NCBI GenBank assembly: GCA_964017195.1
Contig: OZ024896.1
Location: forward strand, 2,614,487-2,678,486
Direction of reading: 5' to 3'
DNA: 64,000 nt
DNA from: Siderastrea radians
Taxonomy: Eukaryota; Cnidaria; Anthozoa; Scleractinia; Rhizangiidae
Shown: positions 53,184 through 64,000 of the stretch, one piece after another
How the letters are laid out: each line of letters starts with the position of its first letter
Position numbering within the stretch: the first letter of the stretch is position 1
Program-made: the position numbers and the translations under genes
Notes under the pieces: generated by a model
Database searches by the model: none
What the model saw: the letters and a program-made list of their open reading frames with translations, nothing else
Told to the model about the DNA's origin: nothing

Positions 53184-53207
53184 GTGATTTGGAAAGATAT
53201 TTGAAGT

Positions 53208-53352
53208 AATATATCAAACACGAGAAAGAGTCTTTCATCAGGATATCCAGACACCGAGAAGTGGGTTGAAAAAAAGAGGCGCAGCCAAGTTTTTTTGACT
53301 GACTTCGAGGTGTTTGGATACCTGATGAAACACTCTTTCGAGTTTTTGATAT
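53208..53352. repeat. ~57-bp imperfect inverted repeat
   Basis: The left arm, with AAAGAGTCTTTCATCAGGAT, and the right arm, with ATACCTGATGAAACACTCTTTC, are imperfect complements around a short loop. It is a small foldback element. Confidence 0.65.
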
Positions 53353-54236
53353 GGCTTCTCAAACCATTCATAATTCTTGGAGAAATTCAAAGCAAAAGTT
53401 CACAAAATCTTATGCTAATTAAGATCTGGTATCCAAACCACCGTCACAGTTGTGATTTCCTTTGTTTTCTCTTAATGAATTATGAATGAGTTTGAGAAGT
53501 TTTATTTCTATGTTCATTTTGCCAGTCCATAACTTAACTGATACAGGCCAGTCTCTCTTTGTAATGAGTCTTCTCAGCTCTCACAGCAGCAATGTTTGAG
53601 AAAAAATGTGCAAGAATTGAAACTTGATTGAAGAATATTTGTTTCCTTGTGGCACTGGCAACCATTCCTGCTCTTAAGGTGACACAATTTTTATGAGCAG
53701 GACTGCCAAGATGACACATCTTTTGCCAGTTTGCATTTGCTGTTGATACAAGAAATAAATGTCGATAACTCATGATTAAGAGCAGTTGGTAAAAAGCAAA
53801 ACAAAACAAACAAACAAACAAATAATCTAATGATAATGACCCGGCCCTGACTAAAAAAAAGAAAGCTCTGGTAAGAAAATCTTTGTACTAGGATAATTTC
53901 TTGAAGCAATACATGAATGTTAGTCTACCACCATGGTGAGTAGAATTAAGGATGCATACAGCCTGTATAACGAAGTCTCGGACTGGCAAACGGAACATAG
54001 GAATATTAAAAAGTTCAAAGCAGCGACTTTTAGCGATAGCAGCTTTTAGCTGCTGAATTCGTGATTAACCTGAGCCTTCTCACTTCTCACTTCTCACTTC
54101 ATATTGACATGCCCTGAACAGTTGATGAAAAACAAAGAAAAAAACAAACAAAAACAACAATAACAATGACAACAATTTATGATAATGACCTTGCCATGAA
54201 AACTTGAGAAGGCTATGGTTGGAAACCCTTAAGATA

Positions 54237-57200
54237 GGAGGTAGTTAACCCTTATTTTGAGAAAAAAGTCGAACATTTCATAAAAACTACTTTGAGCCCC
54301 CCTAAGACCCCTATCTATTCAATTTTTATAATCCGCTTCTATTTTTTGAAAAATTTGAAAATCCCACCTAAAACGGCTAATTAATTGAGAAGCGGTCAAT
54401 TATTTATGCATAGCAACCGTCTGTTTACACTTTGTTTATTTTGGTTGTCATGGGACTTTCTGTTCCGCGTTAGGTCAAAAGTCCCCTAAAAGTCGTTTCC
54501 ACAATCCTTAGAAGCCAAATTTCACAGAGTCCAGTCCAGATTTTCACTTGCAGTAACCATAATGCAGCGCGGTGGTCAAAGATTCGAAGTTGTGATTTTC
54601 TCGAAAGCGTGGTGTGGTGAAGTCAGATTGTTTTCTCGAGTATTTTTACTTTTTGTGCTTCATGAGATGGTCGAACCTGGAAAAAGGAAATTCAGATCGG
54701 TTAGGAGAAAAAAAAAGAAAAGGTTTTTGTGGCCATAATGGGGCAAACAAACGGCCAAAGCTGACAAAGGAAGCAGATCAAGATGGCGGCGTGGAAGGTG
54801 AAGTCAAAGCCGGAGGCGAGAGTGACCTCAGTGAAGCCGAAGATTTGCCGGTGAGAGCCAATGTTTCTGCCTCAAAACTTCAGAATTCTTCCTTTTCGAG
54901 GTATGAAGAGCGAGAAGGCATCCTGACCCGAAAGAAGACGATCAGCGTTGGGCTCGGAGCTACATCAGCAGATGTTGACCAAGTTGCAAGCGGATTTAAA
55001 TTGCAAGATGCCACTCTGTTGAGTGAGTGTATTGCCTCAGCAGCAATTTGCAGCTCTTGTCGCGAATCCCAATCAAGTCTCAAACTCTATCAGCGAGATT
55101 ATCAGAGGGAAGGACTTGCTGAATGTCTTTTTCTCAAATGCTCAATTTGTGGTCATGAGACTGACTTGAAAACTAGCAAGAAACTTGGAGGTGTTGGTGG
55201 AGGTGCTCATGAAGTCAACAGGAGGTCAGTGTTGGCTTCCCAGAAACTTGGCCAGGCTGGATTGACAGATTTTTGTGCCAGGATGAATCTGCCCCCACCA
55301 GTAACCAAGAAATCTTTCAATGAACACTTAATTCAAATTGAAAAGGCTGCTGTAGAACATGCTAAAGGTGAAATGCAAGATGCTGCTAGGAGAATGGTTG
55401 CAGTTACCAAGGATAAACACCCCGACAGAATTGAAGAAGAAAATGGCCAAGCAGTGGCAAAGGTAGCAGTTACAGTTGACGGAACATGGCAGAAAAGGGG
55501 CCATTCCTCAAAGATCGGTGTGGTGTTTGTGATTTCAGTGGCTACCGGAGAGATTCTTGACTACGAGGTCAAGTCTCTTATTTGCCACGAGTGTCGAGCT
55601 CGTGAGCATATGGACAAAGACACCGAAGAATTTAAAGCTTGGAAAGCTAGCCATACAAATTGCCAAATTAACCATTCCACCAGCTCTGAGGACATGGAGG
55701 CTTCTGCAGCAGTTGAAATGTTTGGTAGAAGTAAAGAGAACTACAACCTGAAGTATACAACCTTTGTGGGAGACGGTGACAGTAGTTGTTTTGGCCGAGT
55801 GCGAGAAGCCATGGCTGCAAAATATGGAGACAAGTACACCGTAGTCAAGGAGGAGTGTGTTGGACATGTCCAAAAGAGAATGGGCACAGCTCTTCGGAAG
55901 TACAAAAAGGACATGAAGGGAAGAAAGCTAGCAGACGGAAAAGGTGTTCGCGGAAAAGGGCGGCTAACAGACAAACTTATTGACCGCATTCAGAACTATT
56001 ATGGCAATGCCATAAGAGAAAATTCTGGCAACCTTGAAGGAATGAAAGAGAATATCAAGGCCATTCAGTGCCATATGATAGAGGACAAGAGCTTGTCTCT
56101 GGAAAAGCAACATAGACACTGCCCAAAGGGGAAAAACACATGGTGTAAATTCTGGGCAGACAAGCAAAACCAGACAAACACATACGACAACAGCAAGCGT
56201 CTCCCAGAAGTTTTCATGAAAGAGTTAGATCCCATTTTTGAGAGATTGTCTGATGAATCTCTTTTGACAAGGTGCCTTCAGGGACTCACTCAAAATCAGA
56301 ATGAGAGTGTCAATGCTCAGTTGTGGTCCAAGTGCTCAAAAACAACATTTGTTGGTGTGCGAAGAGTGCGAATAGCTGTTTGCAAAACTGTGACAGTGTT
56401 TAACACTGGGGCAGCTAATAAAGCTGTCATTATGGATCTTGCTGGAGTGAATCCTGGTGCAAGCAAGTTGAAAGCTTTGAGGGAACAAGACAAAAAAAGG
56501 ATCAAAAGTGCAGGACAAAAAGTTTCATTGAAATATAGGAAACAAAGGAAAAATTTACGTGCAAAGCGGAAATCGAAAGGAGAGGAATCATACTCTTCAG
56601 GGGCTTTTGGCCTTGATTCAAAGCCTGAGACAACAGTTAAGCAAGGAAGGAAAGTTAAGTCCAGGAAAAACATTCAGGTGTTACCATCCACAAGCAGAGA
56701 GGAACATGTGGAGATCACATTTGCAGAACCAGTTTTTGAAGTTGTGGCCCCTTCAAAAGAGCAGTGTATTCATGAAGAGAACTGAACTAAACTGAACTTT
56801 TTGCCATCCAGCCATGTACTTTAGCTGGAGAAAAACTTTTCAGTTATACCTAATTAATGTTCTCAGTTGATCCTAAGTCAAAAAAACCCTTGCCTGGCAA
56901 AATGGAAGGGTATTACGGTGAACTGCATTCACAGCACATGTCTTAAATTTTAAAAGCATTTTTTCCTAAAATCACATGTTTGAGATTTCTCACACTTGTG
57001 GCAGTTATATCTTTGCCAGTTTTCAATGGATTTTTCTGATTTTTTCACAGGATGTGTAGTTTTAGCTGTATTGTGCAATGAGTGAATTAGTTTTGGCCCG
57101 TTGTGGCAGCTTAGTTGGTTGCTATGGAAACATGCTACTTTACACAAGTGCGACCTCGATTTGACGAAACTCAAAAACTGTTTCACTCATTGCACAATTT

Positions 57201-57458
57201 ACATCCATATAAGTGTCCTTGCAGAGTTTTGTTGCTTTATTGTTTATATTTGCTAAGATAGGTTTGCCATAAAATAGGAAGTGGACCACATTTTTCTGAG
57301 GTTACCATGGCAACTGGTGGGCGTGGCATCTTATATGTCATGTCAATTTTTTGAACTCAATAAGCCCTATGTTGTGTCCAAATTTCATGGAGTTTGGTTG
57401 AATCCTTAAAAAATATGTCACTGTTTTATTGTATACCAAATAAGGGTTAACTACCTCC
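54237..57458 (+). mobile_element. Apparently intact DNA transposon with Mutator-like transposase
   Basis: The left end (54237) and right end (57458) are perfect inverted copies over at least 20 bases: GGAGGTAGTTAACCCTTATT. Between them lies a single uninterrupted transposase ORF on the plus strand, with about 380 bases of 5' and 670 bases of 3' non-coding DNA. The flanks (CTTAAGATA left, TTCAAACAG right) show no obvious target duplication. A TTAA sits 8 bases inside each end, so the true ends could alternatively be the internal TTAA. Perfect ends and an open gene suggest recent activity. Confidence 0.75.
54614..56785 (+). CDS. Mutator-like transposase, 723 aa
   Basis: The protein begins with a basic region (KKRKGFCGHNGANKRPK near residues 33-49), an acidic linker, and then Cys pairs (CSSC near 146-149, CSIC near 176-179) that may bind zinc. 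The core is the Mutator-like transposase domain frequent in cnidarians and insects: AVTVDGTWQKRGHSS with Asp289, FVGDGDSS with Asp387 and Asp389, ECVGHVQKRMG, KGRLTDKLIDRIQNYYG, HCPKGKNTWCKFW, and NQNESVN with Glu564. These are candidates for the DDE catalytic triad, by analogy. The C-terminus is rich in Lys and Arg. The ATG at 54662 (MRWSNLEKG), 16 codons inside, is an equally plausible start because the extra N-terminal residues are hydrophobic and unlike a nuclear protein. No frameshift or stop interrupts it. Confidence 0.8.
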   Translation: MVKSDCFLEYFYFLCFMRWSNLEKGNSDRLGEKKRKGFCGHNGANKRPKLTKEADQDGGVEGEVKAGGESDLSEAEDLPVRANVSASKLQNSSFSRYEEREGILTRKKTISVGLGATSADVDQVASGFKLQDATLLSECIASAAICSSCRESQSSLKLYQRDYQREGLAECLFLKCSICGHETDLKTSKKLGGVGGGAHEVNRRSVLASQKLGQAGLTDFCARMNLPPPVTKKSFNEHLIQIEKAAVEHAKGEMQDAARRMVAVTKDKHPDRIEEENGQAVAKVAVTVDGTWQKRGHSSKIGVVFVISVATGEILDYEVKSLICHECRAREHMDKDTEEFKAWKASHTNCQINHSTSSEDMEASAAVEMFGRSKENYNLKYTTFVGDGDSSCFGRVREAMAAKYGDKYTVVKEECVGHVQKRMGTALRKYKKDMKGRKLADGKGVRGKGRLTDKLIDRIQNYYGNAIRENSGNLEGMKENIKAIQCHMIEDKSLSLEKQHRHCPKGKNTWCKFWADKQNQTNTYDNSKRLPEVFMKELDPIFERLSDESLLTRCLQGLTQNQNESVNAQLWSKCSKTTFVGVRRVRIAVCKTVTVFNTGAANKAVIMDLAGVNPGASKLKALREQDKKRIKSAGQKVSLKYRKQRKNLRAKRKSKGEESYSSGAFGLDSKPETTVKQGRKVKSRKNIQVLPSTSREEHVEITFAEPVFEVVAPSKEQCIHEEN

Positions 57459-57494
57459 TTCAAACAGTTTGTTAGCCTACTGTCACCTGGCTAA

Positions 57495-57663
57495 GGCCCC
57501 GTTTACATGAGTTAACTCATCCCGGGATGATTTTCATCTCATCCCGGGGTGACTTTCATCCCGTTGTCTGGTCATTTACCTGTGAGTATTTACATGATTT
57601 GGAGCAAAAATGGGTTCGGGACAAAAGTCATCCCAGGATGAAATAACTCATGTAAACGGGGCC
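57495..57663. mobile_element. MITE, TIR GGCCCCGTTTACATGAGTTA, TSD TAA
   Basis: TAA flanks both sides (57492-57494 and 57664-57666). The arms pair over most of the 169-bp element with internal CTCATCCCGGGATGA boxes, so it could fold as one long hairpin. A TAA duplication suggests PIF/Harbinger-type mobilisation. Confidence 0.8.
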
Positions 57664-57666
57664 TAA

Positions 57667-58218
57667 GTACATGTAGACTTAGGGACATATACTGCAACGA
57701 CAACCCATCGTTGACCACACACACTCATTTTTCCTACGCTTTGCACTGGTCACTTGTATTTGCTACTAGCTCTCATTGGCTCATTTGATTGCCTGTGTCT
57801 TATGATTGACCAGAGTAATTGTTTCATTTGTTTAGGTTTTATGACACCTGCTTCATTTGAAAATGATTATTGTTCTATGTAGCACCTGATCTGAGCTAAC
57901 TCGTAAAATCTGTTGGTAAATAAAAAGGCTCAAAACTGGTGGGTTGGTGCACCCACCATTCCTGGTGTGTTAAATGACTTTAAAACCAATTATCTAACAC
58001 TGCATGCCTCTTTATGTTAATGCCATAGTGTGTATGTAAATTTTTTTGGCAAGTTTTAATGTTTGGATGGAAGCCAAAATATGTTTGGTTTGAAAGCTAC
58101 CAAAAACTACATTCAGTAACAAGACTAATAATTTCTATAAAGAAAGAGAAAAGAAAAAAATGGACATATTAACAATTTTTTTTCGCCTTGAGACAAGACC
58201 AACACTGCCTCTTGCATA
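57667..58218. other. Spacer before the satellite, nothing recognised
   Basis: AT-rich DNA without an ORF of note. The last ~30 bases already lead into the satellite, whose first recognisable monomer starts near 58219. Confidence 0.4.
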
Positions 58219-61200
58219 GCAGTCATCTTTAGGCAGTCAGTGAAGCCTATTGCAAACAAAAAATGCTGATCTTTCATGACTGGCAAATTTTACTACAAAC
58301 AGCTCTGTGTTTCATACTTTTCAAAATTGAAAGCAATGAACAAGATAAGTGAAAAACAAAAAGCTTAAAGCAAGGAAGAAATATCCAAAGTCAAGATATC
58401 ATTTGAAATCTAGAGAAAAACCTGTTGTAAGTGCAACATGTCAGAAGAAAGGTATTTCATTAGCCAAGTTCATGCATCGCAGTCACAAATCGAATGTGAC
58501 AAAAGATGAATGGCATTTTCTGTTTGTTATAGTATTGACTGTTGGGTTTTCAAAATGTGGTCATTTTTGGGAAACCCGCTGCAAAGATGCAGTCATCTTT
58601 AGGCAGTCAGTGAGGCCTATTGCAAACAAAAAATGCTGATCTTTCATGGCTGACAGATTTTAGTGCGAACAGTTCTGTTTCAGACTTGTCAAAATTGAAG
58701 CTGAATGAATAATATTAGTGAAAAAAAAGCTAAACGCCAGGTACAAAGATCCAAAGTCAAGAGCTCATTTGAAATGTAGAGAAAAACGTTTTGTAAGTGC
58801 ATTACATGTCATGAGAAAGGAATTTCATTAGCCAAGTTCATGCATCGCAGTCACAAATCGAATGTGACAAAAATGAATGGCATTTTCTGTTTGTTCTAGT
58901 ATTCACTGTTGGGTTTTCAAAATGTGGTCATTTTTAGGAAACCCACTGCAAAGATGCAGTCATCTTTAGGCAGTCAGTGAAGCCTATTGCAAACAAAAAA
59001 TGCTGATCTTTCATGTCTGGCAGATTTTAGTACAAACAGCTCTGTGTTTCATACTTTTCAAAGTTAAAGGCAATGAACAAGATAACTGAAAAACAAAAAG
59101 CTTAAAGCAAGGAAGAAATATCCAAAGTCAAGATCTCATTTGAAATCTAGAGGGAAACGTTTTGTAAGTGCAACATGTCAGAGGAAAGGAATTTCATTAG
59201 TCTTTAGTACATGCATCGCAGTCACAAATCGAATGTGGCAAAAGATGAGTGACATTTTCTGTTTGTTGTAGTATTCACTGTTGGGTTTTCAAAATGTGGT
59301 CATTTTTAGGAAACCCACTGCAAAGATGCAGTCATCTTTAGGCAGTCAGTGAAGCCTATTGCAGACAAAAAATGCTGATCTTTCATGTCTGGCAGATTTT
59401 TGTACAAACAGCTCTGTGTTTCAGACTTTTCAAAGTTAAAGGCAATGAACAAGATAAGTGAAAAACGAAAAGCTTAAAGCCAGGAAGAAATATCCAAAGT
59501 AAAGATCTCATTTGAAATCTAGAGAGAAACTTTTTGTAAGTGCAACATGCCATGAGAAAGGAATTTCATCAGCCAAGTTCATGCATCGCAGTCACAAATC
59601 GAATGTGACAAAAGATGAATGGCATTTTCTGTTTGTTGTAGTATTCACTGTTGGGTTTTCAAAATGTGGTCATTTTTAGGAAACCAACTGCAAAGATGCA
59701 GTCAACTTTAGGCAGTCAGTGAAGCCTATTGCAAACAAAAAATGCTGATCTTTCATGACTGGCAGATTTTAGTACAAACAGCTCTGTGTTTCATACTTTT
59801 CAAAATTGAAAGCAATGAATGAGACAAGTGAAAAACAAAAAGCTTAAAGCCAGGAAGAAAGATCCAAAGTCAAGATATCATTTGAAATCTAGAGAAAAAC
59901 CTGTTGTAAGTGCAACATGTCAGAAGAAAGGTATTTCATTAGCCAAGTTCATGCATCGCAGTCACAAATCGAATGTGACAAAAGATGAATGGCATTTTCT
60001 GTTTGTTGTAGTATTCACTGTTGGGTTTTCAAAATGTGGTCATTTTTGGGAAACCCACTGCAAAGATGCAGTCATCTTTAGGCAGTCAGTGAGGCCTATT
60101 GCAAACAAAAAATGCTGATCTTTCATGGCTGACAGATTTTAGTGCGAACAGTTCTGTTTCAGACTTGTCAAAATTGAAGCTGAATGAATAATATTAGTGA
60201 AAAAAAAGCTAAACGCCAGGTACAAAGATCCAAAGTCAAGAGCTCATTTGAAATGTAGAGAAAAACGTTTTGTAAGTGCATTACATGTCATGAGAAAGGA
60301 ATTTCATTAGCCAAGTTCATGCATCGCAGTCACAAATCGAATGTGACAAAAATGAATGGCATTTTCTGTTTGTTCTAGTATTCACTGTTGGGTTTTCAAA
60401 ATGTGGTCATTTTTAGGAAACCCACTGCAAAGATGCAGTCATCTTTAGGCAGTCAGTGAAGCCTATTGCAAACAAAAAATGCTGATCTTTCATGTCTGGC
60501 AGATTTTAGTACAAACAGCTCTGTGTTTCATACTTTTCAAAGTTAAAGGCAATGAACAAGATAACTGAAAAACAAAAAGCTTAAAGCAAGGAAGAAATAT
60601 CCAAAGTCAAGATCTCATTTGAAATCTAGAGGGAAACGTTTTGTAAGTGCAACATGTCAGAGGAAAGGAATTTCATTAGTCTTTAGTACATGCATCGCAG
60701 TCACAAATCGAATGTGGCAAAAGATGAGTGACATTTTCTGTTTGTTGTAGTATTCACTGTTGGGTTTTCAAAATGTGGTCATTTTTAGGAAACCCACTGC
60801 AAAGATGCAGTCATCTTTAGGCAGTCAGTGAAGCCTATTGCAGACAAAAAATGCTGATCTTTCATGTCTGGCAGATTTTTGTACAAACAGCTCTGTGTTT
60901 CAGACTTTTCAAAGTTAAAGGCAATGAACAAGATAAGTGAAAAACGAAAAGCTTAAAGCCAGGAAGAAATATCCAAAGTAAAGATCTCATTTGAAATCTA
61001 GAGAGAAACTTTTTGTAAGTGCAACATGCCATGAGAAAGGAATTTCATCAGCCAAGTTCATGCATCGCAGTCACAAATCGAATGTGACAAAAGATGAATG
61101 GCATTTTCTGTTTGTTGTAGTATTCACTGTTGGGTTTTCAAAATGTGGTCATTTTTAGGAAACCAACTGCAAAGATGCAGTCAACTTTAGGCAGTCAGTG

Positions 61201-64000
61201 AAGCCTATTGCAAACAAAAAATGCTGATCTTTCATGACTGGCAGATTTTAGTACAAACAGCTCTGTGTTTCATACTTTTCAAAATTGAAAGCAATGAATG
61301 AGACAAGTGAAAAACAAAAAGCTTAAAGCCAGGAAGAAAGATCCAAAGTCAAGATATCATTTGAAATCTAGAGAAAAACCTGTTGTAAGTGCAACATGTC
61401 AGAAGAAAGGTATTTCATTAGCCAAGTTCATGCATCGCAGTCACAAATCGAATGTGACAAAAGATGAATGGCATTTTCTGTTTGTTGTAGTATTCACTGT
61501 TGGGTTTTCAAAATGTGGTCATTTTTGGGAAACCCACTGCAAAGATGCAGTCATCTTTAGGCAGTCAGTGAGGCCTATTGCAAACAAAAAATGCTGATCT
61601 TTCATGGCTGACAGATTTTAGTGCGAACAGTTCTGTTTCAGACTTGTCAAAATTGAAGCTGAATGAATAATATTAGTGAAAAAAAAGCTAAACGCCAGGT
61701 ACAAAGATCCAAAGTCAAGAGCTCATTTGAAATGTAGAGAAAAACGTTTTGTAAGTGCATTACATGTCATGAGAAAGGAATTTCATTAGCCAAGTTCATG
61801 CATCGCAGTCACAAATCGAATGTGACAAAAATGAATGGCATTTTCTGTTTGTTCTAGTATTCACTGTTGGGTTTTCAAAATGTGGTCATTTTTAGGAAAC
61901 CCACTGCAAAGATGCAGTCATCTTTAGGCAGTCAGTGAAGCCTATTGCAAACAAAAAATGCTGATCTTTCATGTCTGGCAGATTTTAGTACAAACAGCTC
62001 TGTGTTTCATACTTTTCAAAGTTAAAGGCAATGAACAAGATAACTGAAAAACAAAAAGCTTAAAGCAAGGAAGAAATATCCAAAGTCAAGATCTCATTTG
62101 AAATCTAGAGGGAAACGTTTTGTAAGTGCAACATGTCAGAGGAAAGGAATTTCATTAGCCTTAAGTACATGCATCGCAGTCACAAATCGAATGTGGCAAA
62201 AGATGAGTGACATTTTCTGTTTGTTGTAGTATTCACTGTTGGGTTTTCAAAATGTGGTCATTTTTAGGAAACCCACTGCAAAGATGCAGTCATCTTTAGG
62301 CAGTCAGTGAAGCCTATTGCAGACAAAAAATGCTGATCTTTCATGTCTGGCAGATTTTTGTACAAACAGCTCTGTGTTTCAGACTTTTCAAAGTTAAAGG
62401 CAATGAACAAGATAAGTGAAAAACGAAAAGCTTAAAGCCAGGAAGAAGAATCCAAAGTAAAGATCTCATTTGAAATCTAGAGAGAAACTTTTTGTAAGTG
62501 CAACATGCCATGAGAAAGGAATTTCATCAGCCAAGTTCATGCATCGCAGTCACAAATCGAATGTGACAAAAGATGAATGGCATTTTCTGTTTGTTGTAGT
62601 ATTCACTGTTGGGTTTTCAAAATGTGGTCATTTTTAGGAAACTCACTGCAAAGATGCAGTCATCTTTAGGCAGTCAGTGAAGCCTATTGCAAACAAAAAA
62701 TGCTGATCTTTCATGACTGGCAGATTTTAGTACAAACAGCTCTGTGTTTCATACTTTTCAAAATTGAAAGCAATGAATGAGACAAGTGAAAAACAAAAAG
62801 CTTAAAGCCAGGAAGAAAGATCCAAAGTCAAGATATCATTTGAAATCTAGAGAAAAACCTGTTGTAAGTGCAACATGTCAGAAGAAAGGTATTTCATTAG
62901 CCAAGTTCATGCATCGCAGTCACAAATCGAATGTGACAAAAGGTGAATGGCATTTTCTGTTTGTTGTAGTATTCACTGTTGGGTTTTCAAAATGTGGTCA
63001 TTTTTGGGAAACCCACTGCAAAGATGCAGTCATCTTTAGGCAGTCGGTGAGGCCTATTGCAAACAAAAAATGGTGATCTTTCATGGCTGACAGAATTTAG
63101 TGCGAACAGTTCTGTTTCAGACTTGTCAAAATTGAAGCTGAATGAATAATATTAGTGAAAAAAAAGCTAAAAGCCAGGTACAAAGATCCAAAGTCAAGAG
63201 CTCATTTGAAATGTAGAGAAAAACGTTTTGTAAGTGCATTACTTGTCATGAGAAAGGAATTTCATTAGCCAAGTTCATGCATCGCAGTCACAAATCGAAT
63301 GTGACAAAAATGAATGGCATTTTCTGTTTGTTCTAGTATTCACTGTTGGGTTTTCAAAATGTGGTCATTTTTAGGAAACCCACTGCAAAGATGCAGTCAT
63401 CTTTAGGCAGTCAGTGAAGCCTATTGCAAACAAAAAATGCTGATCTTTCATGTCTGGCAGATTTTAGTACAAACAGCTCTGTGTTTCATACTTTTCAAAG
63501 TTAAAGGCAATGAACAAGATAAGTGAAAAACAAAAAGTTTAAAGCCAGGAAGAAATATCAAAAGTCAAGATCTCATTTGAAATCTAGAGGGAAACGTTTT
63601 GTAAGTGCAACATGTCAGAAGAAAGGAATTTCATTAGCCAAGTTCATGCATCGCAGTCACAAATCGAATGTGGCAAAAGATGAGTGACATTTTCTGTTTG
63701 TTCTAGTATTCACTGTTGGGTTTTCAAAATGAAGTCATTTTTAGGAAACCCACTGCAAAGATGCAGTCATCTTTAGGCAGTCAGTGAAGCCTATTGCAGA
63801 CAAAAAATGCTGATCTTTCATGTCTGGCAGATCTTAGTACAAACAGCTCTGTGTTTCAGACTTTTCAAAGTTAAAGGCAATGAACAAGATAAGTGAAAAA
63901 CAAAAAGCTTAAAGCCAGGAAGAAATATCCAAAGTAAAGATCTCATTTGAAATCTAGAGAGAAACTTTTTGCAAGTGCAACATGCTATGAGAAAGGAGTT
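58219..64000. repeat. Satellite: ~370-bp monomers in a 1479-bp higher-order repeat
   Basis: The box GCAGTCATCTTTAGGCAGTC starts at 58219, 58589, 58956 and 59328; the next box, GCAGTCAACTTTAGG, starts at 59698. The steps are 370, 367, 372 and 370 bases, and four monomers make 1479. The whole tetramer then repeats with very high identity: diagnostic variants such as TAGTCTTTAGTACATGC, GGAAACCAACTGC and a shorter ACAAAAATGAATGG recur 1479 bases apart. About 3.9 tetramers (15-16 monomers) are in the window and the array runs off the right edge. One monomer per tetramer has an ORF of 96-99 codons (58349, 59819, 61298, 62777); the other monomers are closed by stops, so it is probably not coding. 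Confidence 0.93.

Noticed and set aside
58219..64000. A CRISPR-like array or a multi-copy gene cluster
   Set aside because: There is no short repeat plus unique spacer pattern; it is a satellite with ~370-bp monomers, and most monomers lack the ORF.

Overview
The window looks like nuclear DNA of an anthozoan cnidarian, most likely a reef-building coral. This is an inference from content: AT-rich DNA, multi-exon metazoan genes with GT-AG introns, an adhesion-type protein with discoidin, fucolectin and fibronectin III modules, and dense DNA transposons and MITEs of kinds common in coral genomes. Nothing indicates a prokaryote.

Layout. 1-2.8 kb: a tight group of small intronless ORFs around a short patch with two copies of a perfect 12-bp palindrome; I recognise none of them, and they could be part of an integrated virus-like or mobile element. 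4.9-35.3 kb, minus strand: one large gene whose 12 exons I could place with consistent splice phases. It encodes a signal peptide, discoidin (F5/8C), two fucolectin (FTP) domains, a second F5/8C and three FN3 domains, and probably continues beyond the left edge. Its introns carry a 7.4-kb element with very long inverted arms that contains a nested Mutator-like element with a 9-bp target duplication; three related TTAA-flanked MITEs (a fourth partial copy lies just upstream of the gene); a Crypton remnant; a deleted hAT; a tRNA-derived SINE; several large palindromes; and a transposon-like unit carrying a broken PIN/FEN1-like nuclease gene.

35.3-44 kb: gene-poor DNA with microsatellites, an ETS-site cluster next to an unidentified ORF, a TTCC-rich minisatellite, a frameshifted family-B DNA polymerase gene with an N-terminal endonuclease-like domain, and a ~134-bp tandem array. 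46.7-53.2 kb: two small predicted genes arranged head to head (minus, 3 exons, complete, ~149 aa; plus, at least 2 exons, incomplete), neither recognised, with MITEs in their introns. 54.2-57.5 kb: an apparently intact 3.2-kb transposon with perfect terminal repeats and a 723-aa Mutator-like transposase, followed by a TAA-flanked MITE. 58.2 kb to the right edge: a satellite of ~370-bp monomers organised as a 1479-bp tetrameric higher-order repeat.

The host genes are the adhesion-type gene and the head-to-head pair. Most other coding signal belongs to mobile elements. All product names come from motif recognition by eye; no database search was possible.
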